The notes under the pieces were generated by a model, which did not search any database, had not been told where the DNA came from, and saw only the letters and a list, made by a program, of their open reading frames with translations. Positions 28,301 through 36,811 of a stretch of 64,000 bases of DNA are shown here, in pieces. The stretch's first letter is position 1. Each line of letters begins with the position of its first letter. The stretch spans positions 62,001 through 126,000 of the forward strand of contig CALFBH010000026.1 of the NCBI GenBank assembly GCA_937951615.1, given 5' to 3'. Source of the DNA: an uncultured Saprospiraceae bacterium (GTDB lineage Bacteria; Bacteroidota; Bacteroidia; Chitinophagales; Saprospiraceae). Both the position numbers and the translations under genes were made by a program.

Positions 28301-31188
28301 ACTGTAAAGTTGGCAGCCACACCAGCGCAAACTAAAGGTGGTGACAGGATGCTACTCTCTGGACAAGGCGTGTTTTCTCGTCCTGGTGTACCATAAGCAG
28401 AGTTGATAGCCGAGGAAGATTCCCATGAGCCTGGTAAGGCATTATCTGCGCTAGGTGGATAAATCAGCGAAAGTGTTGGTCCACCGCCGTCAGGCTCTTC
28501 TGGCCAGGGTGCTTTGTCGTTATACACGACATAATCAGACAAACATTTATTGGCATCAAACAAACTGATACGTTCTCCTTTTTTATTTAAATTAAAAGCA
28601 AAATCACCTATATAATTGCCAACTTGTGGGAATATACTGGTAAATAAAGCGGCACTTTCCGTCAAGACCAGAAAACCTCCTGCGGGAATGATTGTTCCGC
28701 TTGGAATAACATAGAGGTTGTCATTATCATAAAATTCCCAGTTGGATATATCTACATCTGTGGCATTTGGATTGTGAAGTTCAACCCAGTCGCCGGGGTC
28801 AGATGCCATGTTATCTGCATTATAATTGATTTCATTGATAATAATGGGTGATGCTGATACGGCACAGATTCGACTGTTTTCCTGTCCTGGCGTACCATTG
28901 CAACCTGAATCAGCCCGAAACCAATTGAGTGGATCGGCATTATCCAATGTTGGATGTAGCAGCTCAAGTGAAGGTCCGTCTCCATCTGGTCTTTGATCCC
29001 AGGGATTTACATCATTATACCGTACTTCATCCAACACTCGTCCTTTAAAATCTACCAATTGAACGAGTTCGCCATCATTGCTGAGTTCGCCTTTGTATTG
29101 GGCAAATGCATTAAAACCAAATTCCTGATTGAAAATAATGGGGTCTTCTGCCAGCACAAGGAAAGCACCTGGTGCAATAGTCGTTCCCCAAGGGAAAATA
29201 TAATTTATACCCGATGAAAATCTACAATCTGTGAGGTCGATTGTTGAGCTTCCAGTATTTTTAATTTCAAGATACTCTGTTTCGCTCCAATCTACTGGTC
29301 GACATATACTATCTGCATGGTACATGATTTCATTGATGACCAATACGGTGCGGTCTTGCTGAAGATAAAAGCGACGGGGGCACATGGCTGACCAGTTGCT
29401 TATACTAATATATACCCGTGCGCGAATCTCTACAGGTCCAGTAACTGTAATCGCTCCATTATAAACTTGAGCAGAAGCAGAAATACTTCCGCCTGGATTT
29501 CGGGGATCTGTCCCATCTGTTGTATAATAGATTGTTCCATTGCCATTTGGATTACTTAAGGTCAATTGATAGCCCGAAGGCACATCACCTCCAAATTGAC
29601 TGAACTGAACACTTTGCGTGCTGGGATAACGTCCATCGTCCTCGTAATGTCCTACCATGATATTGGTTCTTCCTGGGAAATAGTTATTGCGAAGATCATT
29701 CAACTCCGTCATAAATTCATCATTCACATCCCAATTGGCTTTAGCGGTATGACTGCTGTATGTAAAAGGCACATTTCCCCAGCGGGCAGATTCTGCAACA
29801 AGTGGTAGTTGTACCTCATTAGCACGTATCATGTACATACTGTCTAATACATCTGGCGTCAGCACACCGTCATTGAAGCAATGGCATTCAATTTTATCCC
29901 CCTGTAATACCTTAAACTCGCTATTATTTGCAACATCAAAAGGAACAGGTCCAATACTACTTACACTATTCCTAGTCAATAAATTGCCGTAAGAAGCTTC
30001 AAAAATCCCTTCATTTCCAATAGCGAGGTCAAAATCCCATACAACAAACTTGTAGCCACCATTACCAGGAATCGGATCTGCTCCTCCAAGATTATTATGC
30101 GAATTTCCCCAGTCAAAATTAGCACCATAATCATTCAGGATCAAATAGTCTGCGGTTTGTTCCAAATCTACATAATCACTATCATATCCAGGTATCTGAT
30201 CATAAAACGTTGGACTAACAGGTTGATTCCAATATTTATCGCTTTTTCTAACTTCTATCTCTTCCTTCATTTTTTCGGGAAAATAATAGGATTCAAACCA
30301 AGCTTCATCAGGGCGTTCCATGAAATGATAATGCCCCATGTATTCTCCGTTTGCATATAGATGTACCCAGCGTCCATGTGGGGCTGGATGCCCCATTGCC
30401 ATCTGAACATCCCAAATAAAACGGTTGCGAACAAATTGTGCTTTAGATTCATCACAAAATTCACAATTCAGTCCATCCTGACTACCTGCCCGCAGAATCA
30501 ATCTGTCAAACTCATTGACGGGTGGAATCGCATAATTATATCCGTCGTCGAATAATGGATACTTCAGTTTTGAAGTTCCGTACTGTGCTTTAAATTCAAG
30601 TCTATAATGCCGCTTTGGGTTAGTCGGGCTTCCTCCCCAGGTCTGTATTCCACTACGTACATCAAAAGCTGAACTACCATCCGGGAAAAACATTTCAACG
30701 GAGGTTTCTACTTCAAAATCAATAGCATCATTTGAACTTACTGATGTAGAAACCAGCGAAACGCTGGGAATCGCCAGCAAAGCATCTCGCATCATTGGGC
30801 CATAGGTCGCATCATTCGTAATGTTCGTTTCCATATAGGAAGCGTTGATGATTTCATCCAAAAAAATGTAGGTATGTGTGACAACATCTGTTTGTCCTGC
30901 AGCATTATAGGCAATTGCGCGAATGGATTCTGTTCCTGAAATACTGATTGGTCCCGTATATAAAGTACCTGAAGAACTTGTTGGTTTAGAATTATTTGTC
31001 GTATAACGAATAGAAGCTGCGGGGTCATCTATTGTAAGCTCAAGTGTGAATGGTGTATCATAGAATCCACGATTCACACTAAAATCCAAGTCTAATTGGG
31101 CTTGCATCATTACTGTAACATGAAGCAATAGAAATATAGCTGCCAATTTATTAGAAAAAATTTTTATGTGCATATTTTTTTCTTTCAT
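25393..31188 (-). CDS. Giant secreted CotH / lamin-tail / Ig-repeat protein
   Basis: 1931 residues. Signal peptide at the N-terminus (start at 31188; the Met at 31173 is an equally good start). Domains in order: chitobiase/hexosaminidase C-terminal-type sandwich (about 35-110, SIRYTTNNSKPTSSSGT); CotH kinase-like domain (about 130-560, KFVVWDFDLAIGNEG); a second chitobiase-type sandwich (about 545-620); lamin-tail domains (about 630-750 and 790-905); PKD-like domain (about 950-1030); cadherin/Ig-type repeats (about 1030-1690) whose first unit is interrupted by a DNRLRE-like sandwich (about 1110-1290); then a region ending in a dockerin-like calcium loop (D-F-N-L-D-G-D-I-N-G-A-D-K). It is probably a cell-surface matrix or adhesion protein. 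Bacterial CotH kinases phosphorylate spore-coat or surface proteins, but activity here is unproven. Confidence 0.83.
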   Translation of the reverse strand: MKEKNMHIKIFSNKLAAIFLLLHVTVMMQAQLDLDFSVNRGFYDTPFTLELTIDDPAASIRYTTNNSKPTSSSGTLYTGPISISGTESIRAIAYNAAGQTDVVTHTYIFLDEIINASYMETNITNDATYGPMMRDALLAIPSVSLVSTSVSSNDAIDFEVETSVEMFFPDGSSAFDVRSGIQTWGGSPTNPKRHYRLEFKAQYGTSKLKYPLFDDGYNYAIPPVNEFDRLILRAGSQDGLNCEFCDESKAQFVRNRFIWDVQMAMGHPAPHGRWVHLYANGEYMGHYHFMERPDEAWFESYYFPEKMKEEIEVRKSDKYWNQPVSPTFYDQIPGYDSDYVDLEQTADYLILNDYGANFDWGNSHNNLGGADPIPGNGGYKFVVWDFDLAIGNEGIFEASYGNLLTRNSVSSIGPVPFDVANNSEFKVLQGDKIECHCFNDGVLTPDVLDSMYMIRANEVQLPLVAESARWGNVPFTYSSHTAKANWDVNDEFMTELNDLRNNYFPGRTNIMVGHYEDDGRYPSTQSVQFSQFGGDVPSGYQLTLSNPNGNGTIYYTTDGTDPRNPGGSISASAQVYNGAITVTGPVEIRARVYISISNWSAMCPRRFYLQQDRTVLVINEIMYHADSICRPVDWSETEYLEIKNTGSSTIDLTDCRFSSGINYIFPWGTTIAPGAFLVLAEDPIIFNQEFGFNAFAQYKGELSNDGELVQLVDFKGRVLDEVRYNDVNPWDQRPDGDGPSLELLHPTLDNADPLNWFRADSGCNGTPGQENSRICAVSASPIIINEINYNADNMASDPGDWVELHNPNATDVDISNWEFYDNDNLYVIPSGTIIPAGGFLVLTESAALFTSIFPQVGNYIGDFAFNLNKKGERISLFDANKCLSDYVVYNDKAPWPEEPDGGGPTLSLIYPPSADNALPGSWESSSAINSAYGTPGRENTPCPESSILSPPLVCAGVAANFTVDTAYVDASYTWYFFGGTPGTATGANPSVTWNSSGTYTVQLIMTVDECTKIRTVTVNVDCTISDTLTVLEDNTLNDALNTPAESNTNLISDVSNGSLSLNADGTFVYSPDAEYSGSDNFIYETCEGTLVIDTTIVTSIKNYQGQVTSGEDDVEEFATTGLIEAASGDLDLMVDGASVYESVGIRITNINVPQGVLITNAYLQFVADEANSGVTNLTVSAENTSNALPILTTAFNVSSKPRTATVPWNNVAPWTISGTYNSPDISTVVQEIVNKGDWSAGNAMTFILEGSGTRTAETYEGGAAVAPKLFVNYESIDGIIIDSTGTEVCTPSLILIDVLPVNDAPIANADNESTDEDVISTGNVLSNDSDIDGTLTLTTTPTASPANGALTLNPNGTYEYMSNPNFNGTDSFEYEVCDDGSPSLCSTAIVTFTVNAVNDAPIAIDDTESTQEDMVINGDVLPNDSDVDGELTVNSTPVAPPVNGTLTLNSDGTYTYTPDPNFNGADSFEYEVCDDGEPELCDIALVNITVNSVNDQPITIDDAISTVEDISATGNLSTNDLNVDGDTHALSTIPVTQPTNGSVFILASGFYAYTPNLNFNGTDSFEYEVCDDGDPVLCNTAIVNITITPEQDAPIAADDSGLTQEDIALIGNVIINDSDIDGDNLMVNTTPVSDVTNGVLSLSANGDYTYLPDTGFSGTDSFEYEVCDDGDPILCTTAIVNITIEEGCATIELFAWLEGAYIAANEEMHTELNVVRGLLPGQTPTSALVSPTPDGQPYSQSPWNYAGIEGDGWTDADYIAYPVEVVDWIFVSFRADIARSTQIGQGAALIHKDGSITFPERCALPVVAGLDSVYVVLEHRNHMGVMTPQAIPIVNNLVSYDFRTANTYKDLTSFGQKELPSGEWSMFAGDGNQEYDFPSYDISGPDKTIWLEDNGVFNMYMMPDFNLDGDINGADKILWTENNGVSSRVPK
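26130..27290 (-). repeat. Tandem Ig-domain coding repeats, about 290 bp each
   Basis: Four near-identical units within the giant gene, marked by the sequence coding D-S-F-E-Y-E-V-C-D-D-G at about 26180, 26475, 26765 and 27055. Each domain has N-D-x-P-I at the start and N-x-D-G-x-Y-x-Y in the middle. DNA identity is high enough for recombination to add or remove units. Confidence 0.8.
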
Positions 31189-31407
31189 TTTCCTGTGTAC
31201 AAAAAAAACTGAATTAGTCTTTCAGTAATAAATATAGACGAGGAATCTAGGTAAAAAGGTTGCTCTTTCATTTTTGCTAATTATGCAAAAATGTTGCAGC
31301 TATGGTTAGGACTGAATTTTCGATTAAAAGAATACATTATATTACTGTAAATTTAAATATTTAGTGACATGGCTATCGCTGTTCATCTTTTATAAAAACA
31401 AATAAGG

Positions 31408-31438
31408 AAATTCCAGTTTATACCTTTAACTGGAATTT
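31408..31438. repeat. Perfect 11-bp inverted repeat in the divergent gap
   Basis: AAATTCCAGTT and AACTGGAATTT are separated by 9 nt. No T-run follows on the plus strand, while the minus-strand flank is T-rich. It is midway between the divergent giant gene and the EAD-like gene, so it may be an operator. The remaining part of 31189-31581 is AT-rich and I see no gene or clear -7 box in it. Confidence 0.45.
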
Positions 31439-31581
31439 GGACACGAGAAAAAATAAGCTACCCATCTGACTTGACCTTTTCCTTTAAATATTATTTAACA
31501 ACCATAAAATAGGCATTCTATTCAAGCCTTAGTATTTTTATGATAATTTTCCGTTATAATTATTCAGCAATATATATACAA

Positions 31582-31881
31582 ATGACTGTAGTACTCAAGG
31601 ACATCCGGCAACGAAAAACAGAGATACAACTACTCGTTGGCTCAGATCATATTCCCAAAGCCATCAAACGGCTTATGGACTTCAGTACCGATTTCTCTAC
31701 TGGACGTGAACATCTATCTACTATCATCCAAATAAATGGAGAACTAAGTAAACTAGAACAAGAACTCCACGATAACAATATCGAGCAGGATAAGTTTGAA
31801 CATAAAAGAACTGAACTAGCCAGAGAGATGCTGGAATTGACCGACCAAATTGAAACACAACATATAAATGAAAAGCAATGA
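31582..31881 (+). CDS. Small helical protein resembling effector-associated domain 11 (EAD11)
   Basis: 99 residues from the ATG at 31582; an ATG 42 bases upstream adds a hydrophobic stretch that does not fit the domain. The helical pattern resembles EAD11: a short helix before G-S-D-H-I-P-K-A-I-K-R-L-M-D-F, a middle helix with I-I-Q-I-N-G-E-L-S-K-L-E-Q-E-L, a linker with N-N-I-E-Q-D-K-F, and a last helix R-T-E-L-A-R-E-M-L-E-L. From published comparative work, EADs are adaptor domains that link partners in bacterial conflict and signalling systems by homotypic contact. The gene overlaps the ABC ATPase start by 4 nt, and the ATPase has a similar N-terminal domain, which suggests the two proteins bind each other. 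The EAD assignment is by eye and needs a profile search. Confidence 0.6.
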   Translation: MTVVLKDIRQRKTEIQLLVGSDHIPKAIKRLMDFSTDFSTGREHLSTIIQINGELSKLEQELHDNNIEQDKFEHKRTELAREMLELTDQIETQHINEKQ

Positions 31882-33101
31882 CCAACATTAAACATAATAT
31901 TCAACAATTGGAAGCGGTGCTGCGTCAAGACGCTATGCAAGGTGCAGGGCAGCTTGTAGAATTTGTAATGGAGCATGCAACAGACAATAAGCTGGTGCAT
32001 CAAGCCCTGCTCCTCAAGCTCAATCATACCCGAGCTGATGACCCGCGCCGTCAGGGACAACTGGTCAATGAAATGGTGGCTCTGCTAGAAAAAATTGGAG
32101 CAGATGCCAATAATTCCACAACTGATCTCGCTGTATCTCCAGATTACCAAACAACGACCCTAGCTGTACAGCCAGGTGAAATTGTATGCAAAACACAAGA
32201 TCTCTATAAGATTTTTCGCAAGAGCGGTTTTACGATAGAAGGTGTAAGTGCGGATTTTAGATTAGGAGAAGTTACTGGCGTTGTAGGAGAAAACGGTAAT
32301 GGTAAAACGACTTTGTTTCGCATCATCACAGGCGAACTGGCAAAAGATGGCGGCGAACTGCGTTATCCATATCTGAAAGATCGTTTTGGCGTAGAAATGT
32401 TGGACTGGCCGGCAACCAAGCGGCATATTGCTTTTATTCCGCAACACTTGGAGAAATGGCATGGCTCGGTGCGAGATAATCTGCATTACGAACTGGCACT
32501 TCACGACATCAAAGGTCGGATGAATGAGGAGGAAGTCGAGTATATTATTTATCGACTTGGCTTGGAGGAGCATCAGCATAAGAGTTGGGGGCAGTTGTCC
32601 GGTGGTTATCGACTGCGTTTCGCGCTGGCTCGTGCGCTGGTCTGGAAACCTGTTTTTCTGGTCATTGATGAGCCATTGGCTAATCTGGATGTCAAAGCCC
32701 AACTGGTTATCCTAAACGACTTGCGCGACTTGGCCAATAGTTATCGCTATCCGCTTTCTGTCGTCATCAGTTCACAGCATTTACATGAAATTGAACATGT
32801 GTCGGACAATATTATTTTCTTGAAAAACGGAGAAGTTATTTATAATGGAAAAACGGATGACCTAGGAGAAGGTCGGGAGGAAAATACTTTTGAATTTGGC
32901 TGCGAACTTGCTTTGGATGAAGTAGAAAAGCGATTGGGTGGTTTTGAATATTATAGTCTGGAACACACGGGGCTGGCTTTTTTGATTCATACGCCTTTGC
33001 ATATTTCGCAAATGGACTTGATGCAGCAATTTTTGTCGGCTGGGATTGAAGTGTCTTATTTTAGAAATATTAGCAAATCTACGAAGAAGCTATTTGTCTG
33101 A
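31878..33101 (+). CDS. ABC ATPase with N-terminal EAD11-like domain
   Basis: 407 residues. Residues 1-75 are a helical domain similar in pattern to the preceding small protein (Q-L-V-E-F-V-M-E, A-L-L-L-K-L-N, Q-L-V-N-E-M-V-A-L-L). After a linker, residues 103-330 are an ABC ATPase: Walker A G137-E-N-G-N-G-K-T144, Q-loop Gln189, signature L240-S-G-G-Y244 (Tyr for the usual Gln), Walker B F-L-V-I-D-E-P 260-266 with catalytic Glu265, switch His301. About 75 extra residues follow. Such ATPases energise ABC-2 exporters or act as regulators. It stands directly before four membrane-protein genes, so it is probably their energy-coupling or signalling subunit. I know of no described ABC transporter with an EAD. 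Confidence 0.85.
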   Translation: MTNIKHNIQQLEAVLRQDAMQGAGQLVEFVMEHATDNKLVHQALLLKLNHTRADDPRRQGQLVNEMVALLEKIGADANNSTTDLAVSPDYQTTTLAVQPGEIVCKTQDLYKIFRKSGFTIEGVSADFRLGEVTGVVGENGNGKTTLFRIITGELAKDGGELRYPYLKDRFGVEMLDWPATKRHIAFIPQHLEKWHGSVRDNLHYELALHDIKGRMNEEEVEYIIYRLGLEEHQHKSWGQLSGGYRLRFALARALVWKPVFLVIDEPLANLDVKAQLVILNDLRDLANSYRYPLSVVISSQHLHEIEHVSDNIIFLKNGEVIYNGKTDDLGEGREENTFEFGCELALDEVEKRLGGFEYYSLEHTGLAFLIHTPLHISQMDLMQQFLSAGIEVSYFRNISKSTKKLFV

Positions 33102-33102
33102 T

Positions 33103-33180
33103 TAATTACGAATTGGGGAATTACGAATGAATTAATTACGAATTACGAATGGATTAATTACGAATTGAGGAATTACGACG
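33103..33180 (+). repeat. ATTACGAAT short-word repeat
   Basis: Six variants of (T)AATTACGAAT in tandem between the ATPase stop and the first membrane protein. The same word occurs at 43374-43408 and, inverted, at 51455-51507 and 62736-62766. Confidence 0.55.
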
Positions 33181-33186
33181 AGTACT

Positions 33187-34194
33187 ATGCAAAAACTAAA
33201 ATTTATGTATCCTGATTTTCTTCGACGGATAGATGCTTATCTGTTGAAAAATCATCCGTTTGTCTGGCGGACTCGGGCGCATGATTTTCTTTGGTTTTCG
33301 CTGGTATTGGGCAATATTCTGGCTCTTTTACTGGGCTTATGTATGGCAACGACGGATTACGCGCTTGTTCCCTGGCGTTGGGGGATATTAAGTTTAATTG
33401 ATGTTCACCTACCACCTCCTTTTTATTTCAAGGTAGCCGTATTTGTTTTTATTTTCATCGTCATCTTATGGTCTTTTAAATTGCGTCAATTTAAAGTAGA
33501 AGTGGGCAATTATCGAGATACATTACTGACCTGGATTTTTTATGTGGCTTGTTTGCTTGCGTTGCATTCAAATATAGCTACTTTTATTATTGGAAATGCA
33601 ATTGGAGCAGCGACTTATAAAGCTCCGCCTGCCCGTTATTTGCTAACTGATCTTGAATTCTTCCAGTCCATAAAAAATGACAATACTTATTTCATAGAAG
33701 GCAGCAAGCCCAAAATTATTAAAGAAAAGTATTATGGACAGCTCCATGAATCACTCGAACGCTATTCTTCCTTAATTGACACCCAATATCCCATAGGCAT
33801 CGAACAAATAGAAATAATCATTCATCGCAATAGTATCATCGTTAAAGCCCGTGATTTTTTTCGTCATCCTTTCAGTAAGGCAACAGATTTTAAAAACTAT
33901 GAAATAGATTTATTTTATCAATCTGAAATCGCTCGTTTTTATGGGCTGTTTATATTCAGCATGTTATTCATTCCCATGCTCTTGTTTTTATTTGCCAACT
34001 TCAGAAAATCAGGTGTGCTCTTATTGGCTTTTCCACTTATATTCTATTTTTTCACCATGAAACTTGGACACCCTTTCCATAAAAATTCAGTTTCTTATAC
34101 ACATATATTTGCTTTATTGATTTTCTATGGGCTGGTTTGTACCGCTGTCATTCACGGTTGTCTAAAACAAAAATATACACCCGCCACTACTTAA
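33187..34194 (+). CDS. Multi-pass membrane protein, paralogue 1 of 4
   Basis: 335 residues with about six membrane helices (near 34-54, 80-97, 112-140, 255-275, 280-297, 306-326) and a soluble segment of about 110 residues after the third. The N-terminus carries the signature shared by all four neighbours: M-Y-P-D-F-L-R-R-I-D, then N-H-P-F-V-W-R-T-R-A-H-D-F and W-F-S-L-V-L-G-N running into helix 1. The cytosolic N-terminus with its W-R-T-R motif looks like a coupling helix or a binding site for the ATPase, but that is inference. I do not recognise a family. It is the shortest and most divergent of the set, and lacks the last two helices present in the others. Confidence 0.75.
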   Translation: MQKLKFMYPDFLRRIDAYLLKNHPFVWRTRAHDFLWFSLVLGNILALLLGLCMATTDYALVPWRWGILSLIDVHLPPPFYFKVAVFVFIFIVILWSFKLRQFKVEVGNYRDTLLTWIFYVACLLALHSNIATFIIGNAIGAATYKAPPARYLLTDLEFFQSIKNDNTYFIEGSKPKIIKEKYYGQLHESLERYSSLIDTQYPIGIEQIEIIIHRNSIIVKARDFFRHPFSKATDFKNYEIDLFYQSEIARFYGLFIFSMLFIPMLLFLFANFRKSGVLLLAFPLIFYFFTMKLGHPFHKNSVSYTHIFALLIFYGLVCTAVIHGCLKQKYTPATT

Positions 34195-34205
34195 AAATAT
34201 AAACT

Positions 34206-35366
34206 ATGCAAAAATTAAATTTCCTGTATCCTGATTTTCTGCGCAAAATAGACCGTTCTCTATTGCTCAATCATCCTTTGATATGGCGGACGCGGGTGCA
34301 TGAATTTCTGTGGTTTTCTCTGATATTGGGGAATGTACTGGCTATTTCACTGGCACTGTTTATGGCAACAACTGCTTATCCGATTGGTGAAAGCAAGGTT
34401 ATTCTATCTTATATTGTGCTTATGATTATTATAGCTTTTCCGCTTTTGTTGTGGGGGCTTCGAGTGCTTCGTTTCAAGGCAATGCCCGACAATTATAAAG
34501 ACACTTTGACGACCTGGTTGATCTATGCAGGCTGTATTGCTTCGCTTGGTGTGAATGTGGCTGCGTTTACAGCTACACTGGCTTTCGGGACGGCTATTAT
34601 GACGCCTCATTCCCTTTCTACTCTTCAGGAAGACCATCGTACTTTTTATGACATGACCAATGATGATAAATATTATCGCCAGAATAGTCAGTATAATTAT
34701 GTCATGTATCGCACATACTACAGCAAGGAATTAGCAGCAGCTGTAAATAGATATAATTATGAACCTCGTTTCCAGCCCTACCCTTCTATGTTGGACTTTC
34801 AGATTTTGCGCAATCGGACAGCAGCTATGCGAGATGCCAAGCTCTTTTTTCTGGCTCAGCCAATCGGAGGACTTGGCGGAATGAAGGCGCTCCATTCAAA
34901 TTATAATGATTTACTTCGAATGCACTGGAAGCTTGTTTTATTGCTGCTCTTTTTCGTGCCACCGTTTTTGTTTTTGGCGCATCAGTTTGATATCATTCAT
35001 GCCTTGACTGCGGTATTCATAACCGGATTGTCCACAGCTTTACTTGCTTTTGTGATTGACATGATGACTTTTCCGAGTGGATTTGAGCAGGCTTTGTTTC
35101 TTGTTTCTGTCTGGTTTACTACGCTTATGCTGATGTTATCTGTTACTAAAAAGAAAGGCATATCAGGAAAAGTTCAGCCTTATATAGCGAGTGTATTTTT
35201 ATTATTCATACCGATGGCATTTTGTGTTGCAGCTATTAGTATTGCTGATTATTACGGAGGTATGACACCAAGTCTTTTGCTCGGCATGCTGATCGTTCTG
35301 ATACCTGCTTCCGCTGCATTTATTCATGCTGTCATTCAGCAGAAGAAAGTACCCGCTGTTGTGTAG
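34206..35366 (+). CDS. Multi-pass membrane protein, paralogue 2 of 4
   Basis: 386 residues, 11 bp after paralogue 1. It shares the N-terminal signature (L-Y-P-D-F-L-R-K-I-D, N-H-P-L-I-W-R-T-R-V-H-E-F, W-F-S-L-I-L-G-N) and about eight helices. The soluble segment after helix 3 contains R-Y-N-Y-E-P and ends R-N-R-T-A-A-M-R-D-A-K-L-F-F, similar to R-N-H-T-D-A-L-M-Q-A-K-L-F-V in paralogue 3. Helix 4 is preceded by L-L-R-M-H-W, also conserved. The shared layout means the four genes arose by tandem duplication. I infer a permease-like or membrane-effector role with the upstream ATPase; no known substrate motif is seen. Confidence 0.75.
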   Translation: MQKLNFLYPDFLRKIDRSLLLNHPLIWRTRVHEFLWFSLILGNVLAISLALFMATTAYPIGESKVILSYIVLMIIIAFPLLLWGLRVLRFKAMPDNYKDTLTTWLIYAGCIASLGVNVAAFTATLAFGTAIMTPHSLSTLQEDHRTFYDMTNDDKYYRQNSQYNYVMYRTYYSKELAAAVNRYNYEPRFQPYPSMLDFQILRNRTAAMRDAKLFFLAQPIGGLGGMKALHSNYNDLLRMHWKLVLLLLFFVPPFLFLAHQFDIIHALTAVFITGLSTALLAFVIDMMTFPSGFEQALFLVSVWFTTLMLMLSVTKKKGISGKVQPYIASVFLLFIPMAFCVAAISIADYYGGMTPSLLLGMLIVLIPASAAFIHAVIQQKKVPAVV

Positions 35367-35370
35367 CCTT

Positions 35371-35487
35371 GGTTTCGTAAACTTGTGGGCCGCCCTGCGA
35401 AGAGAAAGTTTGCTAAACCTATATATGGTGAAAGTCGAAAGTTTAGCAAACTCGCTGCTCGCGAGCTTGTACGCAAGTTTACGAAAC
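35371..35487. repeat. Nested palindromic repeat, full copy 1
   Basis: Outer arms: GGTTTCGTAAACTTG at 35371-35385, against GCAAGTTTACGAAAC at 35473-35487. Inner arms: AAGTTTGCTAAACCT at 35406-35420, against AAAGTTTAGCAAACT at about 35438-35452. It fills the gap between paralogues 2 and 3. Each arm is itself a GTTTnnnAAAC near-palindrome. Confidence 0.75.
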
Positions 35488-35507
35488 TGTCCAAAACTCA
35501 ATAAACT

Positions 35508-36638
35508 ATGCCCTTATCCAATTTTCTATATCCAAATTTTCTGCGAAAAGCAGATCGGTATTTGCTGCTGAATCATCCGCATATCTGGCGGACTCGGGTG
35601 CATGAGTTTGGCTGGTTTTCGCTGATATTGGGGAATGTATTTGCCATTTTTGCTGGTCTTATTATTGCCACTGTCGGATACGCCATTACAGAGCGAAATA
35701 TGAACCTCTTGTATTTTATCAGTATTCCGATTCCTATTTTTGTTGTGTTGTTTTGGATGATAAAACTATCGCGCTTTAAGCCACAGTTGCTGACTTATAA
35801 AAACACTTTGCTCACGCTCTTAATTTATGTGGCTTGTATGGCTTCGCTGGGACTGAATGTGGCTACACTGACAATAAGCGTTGCTTATCACACAGCTTCT
35901 CTTGACCCTTATCTTTTAAGCATAACTCAAAATGACTATAAGTATTTTTCTGAGACATTAGATGGTGAAAATTCACATTTTGACAGCGATGGAACATTAG
36001 CTGCTCATAACTATAGCGAATATATGTTGGCTGTACAGCAAAGATACGCCTATATAGAACTGGATTCTCCAATATCTCGTGATGACTTTTATGAGCTGCG
36101 TAATCATACGGATGCACTAATGCAGGCTAAGCTTTTTGTTGCTTACCCTTTTCAGAATACCACCATGCGTAGCTCGCTTTATACCTTTTATCACAACATT
36201 CTTGCAGGGCACTGGTTTTTTGTTTTATTGATGATGTTTTTTGTGCCTACCTTGTTTTTCATCTTTCATGAGCAGGGTTTTTATAAAACACTCCTGACGG
36301 TCTTCTTTGCTGGGCTGTTGGGTATTCTAATCCTTAGTGCCAGTTCTTCTTTTCTTGGACTTCATCTGGGGTTTTATAAGACCAATATCTTTTGGGTTAT
36401 TATGACTTTGCTTTTGCTCTTATTGATAAAAAACGATTTTTTCACTAGAATTCACAGCTATATATCTGGCGTTTTACTGTTGTTTGTCCCTGCATTCTTT
36501 TTGGTAAAATGCCTAACGTTTATAGAACGGACTCATAATATACCTTTTCCTGCATTGATTATCACACTGTTTTTGCTTTGTCCAGTAGCAGCGCTTTGTG
36601 TTTATCTGGTGCATCGAAAAAAATATCAACCTGTTTAA
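35508..36638 (+). CDS. Multi-pass membrane protein, paralogue 3 of 4
   Basis: 376 residues with about eight helices. N-terminal signature: L-Y-P-N-F-L-R-K-A-D, N-H-P-H-I-W-R-T-R-V-H-E-F, W-F-S-L-I-L-G-N. Helix 3 region A-S-L-G-L-N-V-A-T-L matches A-S-L-G-V-N-V-A-A-F of paralogue 2 and A-S-L-G-L-N-V-A-A-L of paralogue 4. The soluble loop is acidic and ends A-K-L-F-V-A-Y-P-F. It is separated from paralogue 2 by the nested palindromic repeat, which may form a strong hairpin in the mRNA and tune expression between the first and second pairs of genes. No catalytic motif is visible. Confidence 0.75.
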   Translation: MPLSNFLYPNFLRKADRYLLLNHPHIWRTRVHEFGWFSLILGNVFAIFAGLIIATVGYAITERNMNLLYFISIPIPIFVVLFWMIKLSRFKPQLLTYKNTLLTLLIYVACMASLGLNVATLTISVAYHTASLDPYLLSITQNDYKYFSETLDGENSHFDSDGTLAAHNYSEYMLAVQQRYAYIELDSPISRDDFYELRNHTDALMQAKLFVAYPFQNTTMRSSLYTFYHNILAGHWFFVLLMMFFVPTLFFIFHEQGFYKTLLTVFFAGLLGILILSASSSFLGLHLGFYKTNIFWVIMTLLLLLLIKNDFFTRIHSYISGVLLLFVPAFFLVKCLTFIERTHNIPFPALIITLFLLCPVAALCVYLVHRKKYQPV

Positions 36639-36745
36639 TCTAGAAAAAATAGTGTATATTTAAAAAATCACAAAACGATAAGAAAGTAAATTCCTGACAA
36701 AATATTTAAGCAGAAAGTCTGTTATAAAATATACCCGCCGTCACT

Positions 36746-36810
36746 GAATAAGTTTAAGATTAAGTGTAAGTTTAAACTTAATCTTAGACTTGAGCTTAAA
36801 CTTAATCACT
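36746..36810. repeat. AAGTTTAAG / CTTAAACTT inverted short-word repeat
   Basis: Words such as AAGTTTAAGATTAAG are followed by their complements (CTTAATCTT, CTTAAACTTAATC), so the segment can fold on itself, directly before the ATG of paralogue 4. The same words occur at 57160-57265. Confidence 0.55.
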
Positions 36811-36811
36811 T

